DNA of 64,000 nucleotides, taken from Prescottella soli (GTDB taxonomy: Bacteria > Actinomycetota > Actinomycetes > Mycobacteriales > Mycobacteriaceae). The stretch covers positions 2,170,001-2,234,000 of the forward strand of contig NZ_CP157276.1 in the NCBI RefSeq assembly GCF_040024445.1, written 5' to 3'. Under the pieces are notes generated by a model. The model was not told the origin of the DNA, ran no database searches, and saw only the letters and a program-made list of their open reading frames with translations. Position numbers and translations under genes: made by a program. Below are positions 47,012-55,840 of this stretch, piece by piece (positions within the stretch are counted from its first letter, which is position 1; each line of letters starts with the position of its first letter).

Positions 47012-48703
47012 ATGAGCAAGCAGGAATACGACATCGTCGTCGTCGGTAGCGGTGCTGCCGGTATGACGGCCGCCCTGACCGCCGCACACCAGGGCCTGAG
47101 CGTGGTCGTCGTCGAGAAGGCGGCCCACTACGGCGGCTCGTCCGCACGGTCGGGCGGAGGTGTCTGGATCCCGAACAACGAGGTGCTCCAGCGTGACGGC
47201 GTCACCGACACCCCCGATGCGGCCCGCACCTATCTGCACAGCATCATCGGCGACGTCGTCGACCCCGAGAAGATCGACACCTACATCGATCGCGGCCCGG
47301 AGATGCTCTCGTTCGTGCTGAAGAACAGTGCACTGGAACTGCAGTGGGTGCCGAACTACTCGGACTACTACCCGGAGGCGCCCGGTGGACGTCTCGGCGG
47401 TCGCTCCGTCGAGCCGACCCCGTTCGACGGCAACCGTCTCGGCGACGACCGCAAGAACCTCGAGCCGGACTACGTGAAGGCTCCCAAGAACTTCGTCATC
47501 ACGCAGGCCGACTACCGCTGGCTGAACCTGCTGATGCGCAACCGTCGTGGCCCGCTGCGCGCGATGAAGGTCGGCATGCGCTTCCTGGCCGCGAAGGCAC
47601 GCGGCAAGGATCTGCTCGTGCGCGGCCAGGCCCTGATGGCCGGTCTGCGGATCGGCCTCCGTGACGCCGGCGTCCCCATCCTGCTGAACACCCCGCTCAC
47701 CGATCTCTACACGGAGGGCGACGTCGTGCGCGGCGTGAAGGTGCTCGTCGACGGCGAGGAGCAGATCATCCACGCCCGCCACGGTGTGGTCCTGGGCTCG
47801 GGAGGCTTCGAGCACAACGACGAGATGCGCAAGAAGTACCAGCGCGCACCGATCGGCACGGAGTGGACCGTGGGCGCCAAGGCCAACACCGGCGAGGGAA
47901 TCGTCGCCGGCCAGAAGCTCGGCGCGGCAGTCGACTTCATGGACGACGCGTGGTGGGGTCCGTCTATCCCGCTCACCGGCGGACCGTGGTTCGCGCTGTC
48001 CGAGCGCACGCTGCCGGGCTGCATCATGGTCAACACCCGTGGCAAGCGATTCGGCAACGAGGCCGCTCCGTACGTCGAGGCCGTCCACACGATGTACGGC
48101 GGCGAGTACGGCCAGGGCGAGGGTCCGGGCGAGAACGTCCCCACCTGGATGATCCTCGACCAGCGCTACCGCAACCGGTACACCTTCGCCGGCATCACCC
48201 CGCGCTCGCCGTTCCCGGGCCGCTGGCTCAAGGCCGGAATCATCGTCAAGGCCGGCACGATCGCCGAGCTCGCCGAGAAGACCGGGCTGCCCGTCGACGC
48301 CCTCACCGAGACGGTGGAGCGGTTCAACGGCTTCGCCCGCAACGGCAAGGACGACGACTTCGGTCGCGGCGACAGCGGATACGACCACTACTACGGCGAT
48401 CCGCGCCTGAAGAACCCCAGCCTCGCCGAGATCACCAAGGCGCCGTTCTACGCGATCAAGATGGTCCCGGGCGACCTCGGCACCAAGGGCGGCATCGTCA
48501 CCGACGTCGACGGCCGCGCGCTCCGCGAGGACGGCTCCGTGATCGCCGGGCTCTACGCCGCGGGCAACTGCAGCTCCCCGGTCATGGGACACACCTACGC
48601 CGGCCCCGGCGCGACGATCGGTCCCGCGATGACGTTCGCGTACCTCGCCGTGCTCGACATCGCCGACCGCGCCCGTGCCGCTGCGGAATCCGTGACGAAC
48701 TGA
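47012..48703 (+). CDS. kstD: 3-ketosteroid delta-1-dehydrogenase
   Basis: The 563-residue flavoprotein has the FAD loop Gly12-x-Gly14-x2-Gly17 (VVVGSGAAGMTAA), the EKAAHYGGSSARSGGGVWIP segment (about 33-52) and the C-terminal LYAAGNCSSPVMGHTYAGPG that closes the FAD site. It introduces the C1-C2 double bond in 3-ketosteroids (AD to ADD), which with KshA destabilises ring B. No Shine-Dalgarno precedes the ATG, only the operator and -10-like box, so translation may be leaderless. hsd4B follows after 14 nt. Confidence 0.96.
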   Translation: MSKQEYDIVVVGSGAAGMTAALTAAHQGLSVVVVEKAAHYGGSSARSGGGVWIPNNEVLQRDGVTDTPDAARTYLHSIIGDVVDPEKIDTYIDRGPEMLSFVLKNSALELQWVPNYSDYYPEAPGGRLGGRSVEPTPFDGNRLGDDRKNLEPDYVKAPKNFVITQADYRWLNLLMRNRRGPLRAMKVGMRFLAAKARGKDLLVRGQALMAGLRIGLRDAGVPILLNTPLTDLYTEGDVVRGVKVLVDGEEQIIHARHGVVLGSGGFEHNDEMRKKYQRAPIGTEWTVGAKANTGEGIVAGQKLGAAVDFMDDAWWGPSIPLTGGPWFALSERTLPGCIMVNTRGKRFGNEAAPYVEAVHTMYGGEYGQGEGPGENVPTWMILDQRYRNRYTFAGITPRSPFPGRWLKAGIIVKAGTIAELAEKTGLPVDALTETVERFNGFARNGKDDDFGRGDSGYDHYYGDPRLKNPSLAEITKAPFYAIKMVPGDLGTKGGIVTDVDGRALREDGSVIAGLYAAGNCSSPVMGHTYAGPGATIGPAMTFAYLAVLDIADRARAAAESVTN

Positions 48704-48717
48704 CAGGAGATACACCA

Positions 48718-49578
48718 GTGCCCATCGATCCCTCGATCGCGATCGGAGCCGAGCTCCCCGCCCAGGAGTTCTCCTGGACACCGTCCGACGTGCAGCTCTA
48801 CCACCTCGGCATCGGGGCGGGTTCCCGTCCGCTCGATCCGCGCGAGCTGCGCTACCTCGACGACTCCAAGCCGCAGGTGCTGCCGACGTTCGCGACGGTT
48901 GTGGCCAACATCCACGCGACCGAGGCTCCGCGTGTGTCGTTCCCGGGCGTCGAGATCGACCTGGCCAAGGTCGTCCACGGCAGCCAGGAAGTGACCGTGC
49001 ACCAGCCGATTCCGGCCAGCGGGTCGGCACGGACCACCACCCGGATCGTCGAGGTGTGGGACAAGGGCAAGGCCGCGGTGATCGTGCAGGAGTCCTCGAC
49101 GGTGGCGCTCGACGGATCGCCGCTGTGGACGGCGCGGTCGTCGATCTTCGCGCGCGGCGAGGGCGGGTTCGGAGGCGAACGCGGGCCGTCGGAGTCCGTC
49201 GCGCTCCCCGACCGTCAGCCCGACGCGGAGGTGCTCTCACCCGTCCTCCCGCAGCAGGCGCTCCTGTACCGCATGTGCGGAGATCGCAATCCTCTCCATT
49301 CGGATCCCGAATTCGCCTCCGCGGCGGGCTTCCCTGCGCCTATCCTTCATGGGCTGTGCACATACGGAATCGTGTGCAAGGCGGCGACCGACACCGTCCT
49401 CGACGGTGATGCCGATCGGGTCAAGGGATTTCGGGCCCGATTCGCCGGTGTGGTCTATCCCGGTGAGACGCTCCGGACTCGGATCTGGCGCGAGGGCGAC
49501 CGACTGCTGCTCTCGGCAACGGTTCCCGAGCGCGACGACTCGCCCGCCCTGGCGGACGTCGTGCTCACCGTCGCGTAG
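48718..49578 (+). CDS. hsd4B: Steroid enoyl-CoA hydratase (MaoC/hydratase-2 type)
   Basis: The 286-residue double hot-dog hydratase has the hydratase-2 motif YRMCGDRNPLHSDPEFA with Asp189 and His194, and the N-terminal half resembles the non-catalytic hot-dog of MFE-2 enzymes. It hydrates unsaturated steroid side-chain CoA esters in beta-oxidation. The GTG has AGGAG 9 nt upstream. The kstD-hsd4B pair is the same as Rv3537-Rv3538 in M. tuberculosis. A strong hairpin 25 nt behind it ends the operon. Confidence 0.92.
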   Translation: MPIDPSIAIGAELPAQEFSWTPSDVQLYHLGIGAGSRPLDPRELRYLDDSKPQVLPTFATVVANIHATEAPRVSFPGVEIDLAKVVHGSQEVTVHQPIPASGSARTTTRIVEVWDKGKAAVIVQESSTVALDGSPLWTARSSIFARGEGGFGGERGPSESVALPDRQPDAEVLSPVLPQQALLYRMCGDRNPLHSDPEFASAAGFPAPILHGLCTYGIVCKAATDTVLDGDADRVKGFRARFAGVVYPGETLRTRIWREGDRLLLSATVPERDDSPALADVVLTVA

Positions 49579-49602
49579 CGGACGCCCAGTCGAATAGCTG
49601 TA

Positions 49603-49636
49603 CCGGTCGGGTCGACGTGCTCGTCGACCCGACCGG
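49603..49636 (+). terminator. Hairpin between hsd4B and the cholesterol oxidase gene
   Basis: CCGGTCGGGTCGAC and its exact complement form a 14-bp stem with a 6-nt loop, 25 nt after the hsd4B stop. It separates the oxidase gene from the kstD operon. Confidence 0.75.
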
Positions 49637-49686
49637 GCATAACTGCACCCGTTTCTCTTTCCCCCTCGACACCTTGGAGTACACGA

Positions 49687-51528
49687 ATGACGTCAATCGA
49701 CGAGCCCCGGCTGTCGCGGCGAGGATTCCTCGCTGCGGGCGCCGGCGCACTGGCGGCCGGAGCCGTGGTCGGCGGATGGACCCCCGCGTTCGCGGTTCCC
49801 GCCGGATCCTCCGGCTCCCTCGGTTCGCTCGGTTCCTCGGGACCGGCCGCACCGCTCCCCACGCCGCCGAACTTCCCCTCGGACATCTCCCTGTTCCAGC
49901 AGGCGTACCAGAACTGGTCCAAGGAGATCATGCTGGACGCGACGTGGGTGTGCTCGCCGAAGACGCCGGAGGACGTCGTGCGCCTCGCCAACTGGGCACA
50001 CGAGAACGACTACAAGCTCCGCCCCCGCGGCGCGATGCACGGTTGGACGCCGCTGACGGTCGTCAACGGGTCGAACGTCGAAAAGGTGATCCTCGCCGAC
50101 ACCCTGACGCACCTGAACAGCGTCAGCGTCAACGCGAACGGCTCGCCGGCCACCGTCACCGCGGGTGCCGGCGCGACGCTCGACGCGATCGTCACCGAGC
50201 TGCAGAAGTTCAACCTGGGCTGGGCCAACCTACCGGCTCCGGGCGTGCTGTCGATCGGCGGCGCGCTCGCCGTCAACGCACACGGTGCGGCGCTGCCTGC
50301 CGAGGGTGCAGACACGTTGCCGGGCCATACCTACGGCTCGCTGAGCAACCTCGTCACCGAACTCACCGCCGTCGTGTGGGACGGCAGCAAGTACGCGCTG
50401 AAGACCTACAGCCGGAACGATCCCGGCATTCTCCCGATGCTCACCAACCTGGGTCGCTGCTTCCTGACCTCGGTCACGATGCAGGCCGGTCCCAACGTGC
50501 GCATGCGGTGCCAGAGCTACACCGACATCCACTGGGAGGAACTGTTCGCAGCGAAGGGCGCCTCGGGCCGGACGTTCGAGAAGTTCGTCGCCGAGTGCGG
50601 TGGCGCCGAGGCGATCTGGTACCCCTTCACCGACAAGCCGTGGATGAAGGCGTGGACGGTCACAGCGGACAAGCCGGAGGGGAACGGCAGCTCCGGCTCG
50701 TCCGGATCGCTGGGTTCGCTGGGCTCGCTCGCGGGCAAGCCGGCTCAGTCGCGTGAGGTCACCGGCCCGTACAACTACGTGTTCTCCGACAACCTGCCGG
50801 AGTCGATCACCGACATGATCGGCGCGATGATTTCCGGGAACCCCGCGATCGCACAGCAGTTCGGTCCGCAGATGTACGAGATCACCAAGCTCGGTCTGGC
50901 CGCGACGAACTCCAGTGACATCTGGGGCTGGTCGAAGGACGTCCAGTTCTACATCAAGGCGACCACTCTGCGCCTCACCGAGGGCGGCGGCGCCGTCGTC
51001 ACCAGCCGCGCCAACATCGCGACCGTGATCCACGACTTCACGCAGTGGTTCCACGGCCGCATCGAGTACTACCGCGCCAAGGGGCAGTACCCGCTGAACG
51101 GCCCGGTCGAGATCCGCTGCTGCGGCCTCGATCAGGCGTCGGACGTCAAGGTTCCATCGGCCGGTTCGCCGACCATCGCAGCGACCCGTCCGCGTCCAGA
51201 TCATTCCGACTGGGACGTCGCCATCTGGCTGAATGTCCTCGGCGTTCCGGGCACCCCCGGCATGTTCGAGTTCTATCAGGAGATGGAGCAGTGGATGCGG
51301 GAGCACTACAACAACGACACCGCCACGTTCCGCCCCGAGTGGTCGAAGGGCTGGGCGTTCGGCCCCAACCCGTACACCGACGCCGACATCATCACGAACA
51401 AGATGCCCGCCACCTACCGTGCGGGCGTTCCCACGTCGGACAACTGGGACACGGCACGGACGCGGTACAACCTGCTCGACCCGCACCGGATCTACTCGAA
51501 CAACTTCATGGATCAGCTACTCCCGTAA
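49687..51528 (+). CDS. Class II (VAO-family) cholesterol oxidase, Tat-exported
   Basis: The 613-residue protein begins with a twin-arginine signal (RLSRRGFLAAGAGALAAGAV, about residues 8-27, ending near AFA at 36). The FAD domain has KLRPRGAMHGWTPLTVVN, where His118 is the expected covalent FAD attachment site, and PAPGVLSIGGALAVNAHGA. Length and sequence pattern match Brevibacterium-type class II cholesterol oxidase, which oxidises and isomerises cholesterol to cholest-4-en-3-one outside the cell. Two Gly/Ser/Leu repeats are odd: residues 41-52 and 333-350 both carry GSLGSLG. It has its own transcript region between two hairpins. Confidence 0.9.
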   Translation: MTSIDEPRLSRRGFLAAGAGALAAGAVVGGWTPAFAVPAGSSGSLGSLGSSGPAAPLPTPPNFPSDISLFQQAYQNWSKEIMLDATWVCSPKTPEDVVRLANWAHENDYKLRPRGAMHGWTPLTVVNGSNVEKVILADTLTHLNSVSVNANGSPATVTAGAGATLDAIVTELQKFNLGWANLPAPGVLSIGGALAVNAHGAALPAEGADTLPGHTYGSLSNLVTELTAVVWDGSKYALKTYSRNDPGILPMLTNLGRCFLTSVTMQAGPNVRMRCQSYTDIHWEELFAAKGASGRTFEKFVAECGGAEAIWYPFTDKPWMKAWTVTADKPEGNGSSGSSGSLGSLGSLAGKPAQSREVTGPYNYVFSDNLPESITDMIGAMISGNPAIAQQFGPQMYEITKLGLAATNSSDIWGWSKDVQFYIKATTLRLTEGGGAVVTSRANIATVIHDFTQWFHGRIEYYRAKGQYPLNGPVEIRCCGLDQASDVKVPSAGSPTIAATRPRPDHSDWDVAIWLNVLGVPGTPGMFEFYQEMEQWMREHYNNDTATFRPEWSKGWAFGPNPYTDADIITNKMPATYRAGVPTSDNWDTARTRYNLLDPHRIYSNNFMDQLLP

Positions 51529-51548
51529 CCCGGGCCGATCCACGCACC

Positions 51549-51593
51549 GACGCCGGTGGTGCCGCGCCCAAAACGCGTGGCGCCACCGGCGTC
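51549..51593 (+). terminator. Hairpin terminator after the cholesterol oxidase gene
   Basis: GACGCCGGTGG / CCACCGGCGTC form an 11-bp stem that continues inward with imperfect GCC/GGC pairing around an AAAA loop. It starts 20 nt after the stop codon. Confidence 0.75.
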
Positions 51594-51670
51594 GTCGTAT
51601 CCACGCGCGACTCGGCGTCGGCGTACCGTCGGAAGTGATCGGTGACAGACGCGAACGAGGGAGTGCTGTC

Positions 51671-52066
51671 ATGACATCGAGCAATCCGGACCCGGTTCCT
51701 CCCCAGTCGCCTTCCGGCCCGACGGAACCCGCTCCGCCTCCTCCCCCGCCACCGGCCGCCCCGCAGCAGGCGTCGGGCCCGCCGCCGAGCAACGCCGGAT
51801 GGGCGGTCGCCACGCTGGTCGCCTTCTGGCCGCTCGCCTTCGCGGCATTCAGCAACGCGTTCGAGGTGTATCCGCGGTGGGCCCGCGGCGACTATGCGGG
51901 GGCCCAGTACGCGTCCGACCGGGTCCGCAAGCTCGGTCAGCTGTCGCTGTGGATCCTCGGCGGCATCCTCGTGCTGGTCGCGATCGCCTACATCGTGATG
52001 GCCGCGGTGTGGATCTCGCACGGCGGCTACGACGAGAACTGGCACCACCACGGGAGGGGCTGGTAG
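51671..52066 (+). CDS. Small two-helix membrane protein, CD225/dispanin-like
   Basis: A 131-residue protein with a Pro-rich cytosolic N-terminus (about residues 8-42, including a run of seven prolines), a first hydrophobic segment GWAVATLVAFWPLAFAAFSN (about 43-62), a loop with EVYPRWARGDYAGAQYASD, and a second helix WILGGILVLVAIAYIVMAAV (about 87-106). This layout is that of bacterial CD225/interferon-induced-transmembrane-like proteins, whose function is unknown. The C-terminus is His-rich (NWHHHGRGW). GAGGGAG precedes the ATG. It ends 4 nt from the convergent MFS gene. Confidence 0.8.
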   Translation: MTSSNPDPVPPQSPSGPTEPAPPPPPPPAAPQQASGPPPSNAGWAVATLVAFWPLAFAAFSNAFEVYPRWARGDYAGAQYASDRVRKLGQLSLWILGGILVLVAIAYIVMAAVWISHGGYDENWHHHGRGW

Positions 52067-52070
52067 TCGC

Positions 52071-53537
52071 TCACCGCGTCGGGAGCACGTCGGCCGTGTC
52101 GGCGTCGTCGCGTGCCGTCGAACCGCCGACGGTTCGGGCCTGCGCGAGTGGCACGCACAGGATCACCACGAGCGCCACGGCCGACACCGCCGCCCCGAGC
52201 CAGAAGAGTCGGTCCAATCCGGCCGCCGCGGGTACGGCCACGGCGCCGACCGTCACGGCCGACGCGGCGAGGATCGCCGCACCCACCGCACTCGCGGTCG
52301 AGGTTCCGACGGCCCGCACCAGACTGTTGACGCTGTTGGCCGACGCGGTCTGGTCGAGCGGGACAGCGTGCGTGATCAGCACCGGCATCGCGGCGAGCGC
52401 GAACGCGACGCCCACCGAGACGACGAACGCGCTGATTCCGACGCAGAGCACACTGGTGCCGAACACGCCGCGTTCGGCGAATCCGACGGCGATCGCGCCC
52501 GCGCCGACAGCCAGCGTCACCCGGGCACCCCAATCACGGATCATGGCCGCCGACACCGGTGCCAGCAGGATCATCACGGCACCGCCGGGCAGCATCACCA
52601 GACCGGCGGCCGTCGCGCTCAGGCCGAGGCCGTGTCCGGTCCACGTCGGAACCTGGAGTTCCTGTGTGGACGCGTAGGAGCTGAGGAACATCGCGAAGCC
52701 GAGGAGCAGTGCACACAGGTTGGCGACCAGCACCGGACGCAGCATCGACGTGCGCAGGTCGACGAGCGGATGTGACGTCCTCAGCTCCATCGGGATCCAC
52801 GACATCAGGCCGATCGTTCCGGCAACTGCGAGCCCGACGGTGGGTGCGCTCCCCCACCCCCACACGCCGCCCTTCGAGATCGCGAGCAGCACCGCGGTCA
52901 ACGCCGACGTCAGCACCACTGCGCCCCGATAGTCGAACCGTCCGGCGGCGCGGGTGTTCGACTCGGGAACCACGAACGGCAACAGCGCCGCCATCGCGAC
53001 GGCGAACCCGGCGGGCACCCAGAACAGCGACTGCCAGCCGAGGTGCTCGTGGAGAACACCGGACAGCGGCATCCCGAACACGCTGCCGATGCCGATCGTC
53101 GCGCTCATCAACGCGACACCGCCGCCGAGCCGTTCGGGTGGGAGGACGTCGCGCATCATGCTGATCCCGACCGGCATCAGAGCCATCGCGAAACCTTGCA
53201 GCCCGCGACCGGTGACCACCGTGGCGAATCCCGGTCCCACGGCAGCGAGTACCGAACCCGCCACCATCAGTCCGAGACACACCAGCATCATCGCGCGCTT
53301 GCCGAACATGTCGGCGAGCCTGCCGATCAGCGGTGTGCCGACGGCACCGGTGAGCAACGTGACGGTCACCAGCCACGAAGCGCTGGTCGGCGGAACGTCG
53401 AGATCGACCGCGAACGCCGGTAAGACCGGCACCACGAGCGTCTGCAGGAGAGCGACCAGGATCCCGCTCAGGCTGAGGACACCGATGACGAGCCCGCTCC
53501 GCGCAGTGCGCGGAGCGGGCGACAGGGCGGCGATCAC
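52071..53537 (-). CDS. MFS transporter (DHA2/EmrB type)
   Basis: A 488-residue permease with about 14 hydrophobic segments, motif A in GRLADMFGKRAMMLV (about residue 73) and the motif C-like GSVFGMPLSGVLHEHLG (about 150). Such proteins export drugs or metabolites using the proton gradient. The GTG start overlaps the SDR stop (GTGA). A 13-bp perfect hairpin (53492-53520) lies in the first 15 codons. The partner SDR suggests export or import of the SDR product or substrate. Confidence 0.92.
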   Translation of the reverse strand: MIAALSPAPRTARSGLVIGVLSLSGILVALLQTLVVPVLPAFAVDLDVPPTSASWLVTVTLLTGAVGTPLIGRLADMFGKRAMMLVCLGLMVAGSVLAAVGPGFATVVTGRGLQGFAMALMPVGISMMRDVLPPERLGGGVALMSATIGIGSVFGMPLSGVLHEHLGWQSLFWVPAGFAVAMAALLPFVVPESNTRAAGRFDYRGAVVLTSALTAVLLAISKGGVWGWGSAPTVGLAVAGTIGLMSWIPMELRTSHPLVDLRTSMLRPVLVANLCALLLGFAMFLSSYASTQELQVPTWTGHGLGLSATAAGLVMLPGGAVMILLAPVSAAMIRDWGARVTLAVGAGAIAVGFAERGVFGTSVLCVGISAFVVSVGVAFALAAMPVLITHAVPLDQTASANSVNSLVRAVGTSTASAVGAAILAASAVTVGAVAVPAAAGLDRLFWLGAAVSAVALVVILCVPLAQARTVGGSTARDDADTADVLPTR

Positions 53538-54370
53538 CCAGTCACGCGGGCGGCGTTACCAGCGTCGATCGGGAGCACGGTGCCGCTGATGTGGGAGCTG
53601 GCCTCGGCGGCGAAGAAGAGCACGGCGCGGGTGATCTCGAACGGATCGAGCCACGGAACCGGCTGCGCGTGCAGGGACTGGAAGACCGGGGCGACGTCGT
53701 CCATCGTCGGTTCTTCCAGGTCGGGACGCATCATCGAGTAGAGCGCCTTGTTGTGGATCATGCCGGTCGAGATGTTGCCCGGCGCAATGGCGTTGACGGT
53801 GATGCCGTTCTGGGCGAGGTCCAGCGCCGCGCTCTTCGTCATGCCGATGACGCCCCACTTGGACGCGGCGTAGGCGACCATGTTGGTGTTTCCGGCCCGG
53901 CCGAGCATCGAGGAGATCGTGACGATCCGGCCGTAGCCGCGCTCGATCATCCCGGGCGACACCGCGGCGATCGTGTTGAAGACACCGGTGAGGTTGCTGC
54001 CGATCGCCTCGTTCCACTGCGCCGACGTCATCGACTGCACCGGGGCGGCCACCGAGACACCCGCGTTCGCGACCGCGATGTCGACGCGGCCGAACTCGGA
54101 CTCGGCGCGCCTGACGAGGTCGTCCATGGCCGCGCGATCGGCGGTGTCCGCCTTGACCGCGATGCACTTGCGCCCGGTCGCCTCCACGAGACGCACGGTC
54201 TCGGCCATGTCCTCCTCGGTGCCGAGCGGGTAGAACACCGAATCGCTGTTCTCACACCGGTCACAGATGACGATGTCGGCACCGCGCTCGGCAAACGCCA
54301 CGGCGTGCGACCGGCCCTGCCCCCGGGCTGCGCCGGTGATCAGTGCGACCTTGCCTTCGAACTCCTCCAT
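53534..54370 (-). CDS. SDR of the mycofactocin-dependent subfamily
   Basis: A 278-residue SDR: loop LITGAARGQGRSHAVAFAERG (about residue 8), the ICDRCENSD insertion and FYPLGTEEDMAETVRLVEA, ANAGVSV, catalytic serine in VTISSMLGRAG, YAASKWGVIGM (Tyr-x3-Lys) and SGTVLPIDAGN. The insertion after the second beta strand and the GQGRSHA form are typical of mycofactocin-associated oxidoreductases, which hold NAD tightly and pass electrons to mycofactocin. GAGGAGA precedes the ATG. Substrate unknown; a secondary alcohol is likely. Confidence 0.92.
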   Translation of the reverse strand: MEEFEGKVALITGAARGQGRSHAVAFAERGADIVICDRCENSDSVFYPLGTEEDMAETVRLVEATGRKCIAVKADTADRAAMDDLVRRAESEFGRVDIAVANAGVSVAAPVQSMTSAQWNEAIGSNLTGVFNTIAAVSPGMIERGYGRIVTISSMLGRAGNTNMVAYAASKWGVIGMTKSAALDLAQNGITVNAIAPGNISTGMIHNKALYSMMRPDLEEPTMDDVAPVFQSLHAQPVPWLDPFEITRAVLFFAAEASSHISGTVLPIDAGNAARVTG

Positions 54371-54534
54371 GCTGCTGTTCTCCTCGAGATCGGGGACCGT
54401 GACGACACACGGGGTCCGCAACTATCACTACCCGCCCAGGATGTGACACCGGACACAAGTCCCGGCCAGCGGGAAGTTCGTGCACCCCCACGGAATCACA
54501 ATCGACGCCGCGGTTGGGGAATGCGGCGCGATCG

Positions 54535-54864
54535 TCACCGACCTACGACGAGAATGACGACGGCCGACACCGTCGCCAGGGCCACGACAGTGACGGCCAG
54601 GCCGAGCATGATCGCGAACGGATACACGACGCGACCGGCCCCGAAGTGCTCACTCGCGCGTTCGTACCGACGGCGCGCAGTCACCACGACCACGGACGCC
54701 GCCGCTATCGCCCATATACCGATCACCTGCACCACAACCGACGATCCCGGCACGTACCGCAGACACAGGAAGGCGACCGCCGCCAGGCTCGCGGCGGTGC
54801 GCACCCACGCGAGCGCCGTCCGCTCGGGCTGCAGGCCCGGATCCTGGTGGGCCGCGGCCGCCAC
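54535..54864 (-). CDS. DUF202 membrane protein, second of a pair
   Basis: A 109-residue protein with the DUF202 signature PERTALAWVRTAASLAAVAF at residues about 12-31 and three hydrophobic helices, ending in a helix and VVGR. DUF202 proteins are small membrane proteins of unknown function. The GTG start is 2 nt behind the stop of the related gene upstream. The pair may form one heteromeric unit. Confidence 0.82.
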   Translation of the reverse strand: MAAAAHQDPGLQPERTALAWVRTAASLAAVAFLCLRYVPGSSVVVQVIGIWAIAAASVVVVTARRRYERASEHFGAGRVVYPFAIMLGLAVTVVALATVSAVVILVVGR

Positions 54865-54866
54865 GG

Positions 54867-55229
54867 TCAGCGCACCACCACGATGAGGAGGGTGACGCCG
54901 GCACCGGCAATCAAACACGCCAGCAGTGCCGCGATCGCGGGCACGGGCAGGCTCCGCCCGGTGCGCATCGCCGCCTCGACGGCCATCCAGCGCGCGAACG
55001 CGAATATGACGAGTAGGACCGCACCAACGAGCAGACCCACCACGAGGACGGTGTGGATCGCGGGTCCGACGACGTCGGACCCGAACGCTTCGAGGCCGAC
55101 GGCCGCCGCGATCAACCCCAGCGCGGTGCGGACCCAGGCGAGGAAGGTCCGCTCGTTCGCGAGCGTGAACCGCGGGTCCGGATCGTCGCCTTCCCGGAAC
55201 GCCCTGGGTCGCCACCCTCGCATCGTCAC
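54867..55229 (-). CDS. DUF202 membrane protein (YidH-like), first of a pair
   Basis: A 120-residue protein with FTLANERTFLAWVRTALGLI (about residues 21-40), the hallmark of DUF202/YidH proteins, and three membrane helices. The GTG start has GGAGG 10 nt upstream. Together with the next gene it forms the yidH-yidG type arrangement known from other bacteria. Function unknown. It lies 31 nt behind the decayed DUF1214 gene on the same strand. Confidence 0.85.
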   Translation of the reverse strand: MTMRGWRPRAFREGDDPDPRFTLANERTFLAWVRTALGLIAAAVGLEAFGSDVVGPAIHTVLVVGLLVGAVLLVIFAFARWMAVEAAMRTGRSLPVPAIAALLACLIAGAGVTLLIVVVR

Positions 55230-55260
55230 CGCGCCCGGTCCTCCTTGCTCATCGATCCGC

Positions 55261-55805
55261 TCAACGGACGTAACGCTTCAGCACTGCGGCGCGTCGGCGA
55301 CCGAGCGTCGCACGCCGCTCGTCCGCGCCCACCCGCCTCGTGGCGGCGGGCAACTCGGCCAGTACATCAGCGACCCTCACCTTACGCACGGTCGGCGTCG
55401 GCAGATCGACAGCCGTCGCGAGCCACCAGCGGCAGACGCACCGAGTGAAGCGTTCCCGGCGGTGTCCAACCAGTTCGCGACACCGGGATCGCGATGCGCG
55501 ACGACCGCGCGGAACACGCCGTCGTAGTCCAGGACTGCCTGGTGGCCGTTCAGCGAGGTCTGTCGATAGGTGTAGTCGAGTGATTGCCCCCAGTAGTCGC
55601 CGAGATGAATGTTCCAGAAGTGGCATTCCGGCGGCGTCACCTCGAGGATCAATGCCTCGTTGGTCCCGATCTCGAAAGTCCCTCCGCCGTAGGCGATGTG
55701 TCCACCATCGCTCGCGTACGACGCGCTGACGGTGGGCTGGGTTCGCAGCACGTTTCGTTCGCCGTCGCGCAGGCAGTACATCGAGGCCGGCGTGGACTAG
55801 GCCAT
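55261..55805 (-). pseudogene. Decayed DUF1214-domain gene (nonsense codon and frameshift)
   Basis: A start region ATG GCC at 55805 is followed at once by TAG; behind it an open frame (MYCLRDGERNVLRTQP, then LILEVTPPECHFWNIHLGDY and DYTYRQTSLNGHQ) carries the DUF1214 core. Near 55440 the frame is lost: the expected continuation CRWWLATAVDLPTPTVRKV lies in another frame and runs to a stop at 55261. So at least two lesions are visible. Full DUF1214 proteins are often longer, so the 5' part may also be missing. It lies 35 nt behind the TauD-type gene. Confidence 0.75.
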
Positions 55806-55840
55806 GAAAAACTCACTCTCCGTGGTCGTTCGAGGCCGAA

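Noticed and set aside
46847-49240. A 797-codon open frame on the minus strand across kstD and hsd4B
   Set aside because: It is antisense to two genes with clear families and motifs, has Arg/Ala/Asp-rich composition typical of GC-rich shadow frames and shows no domain.
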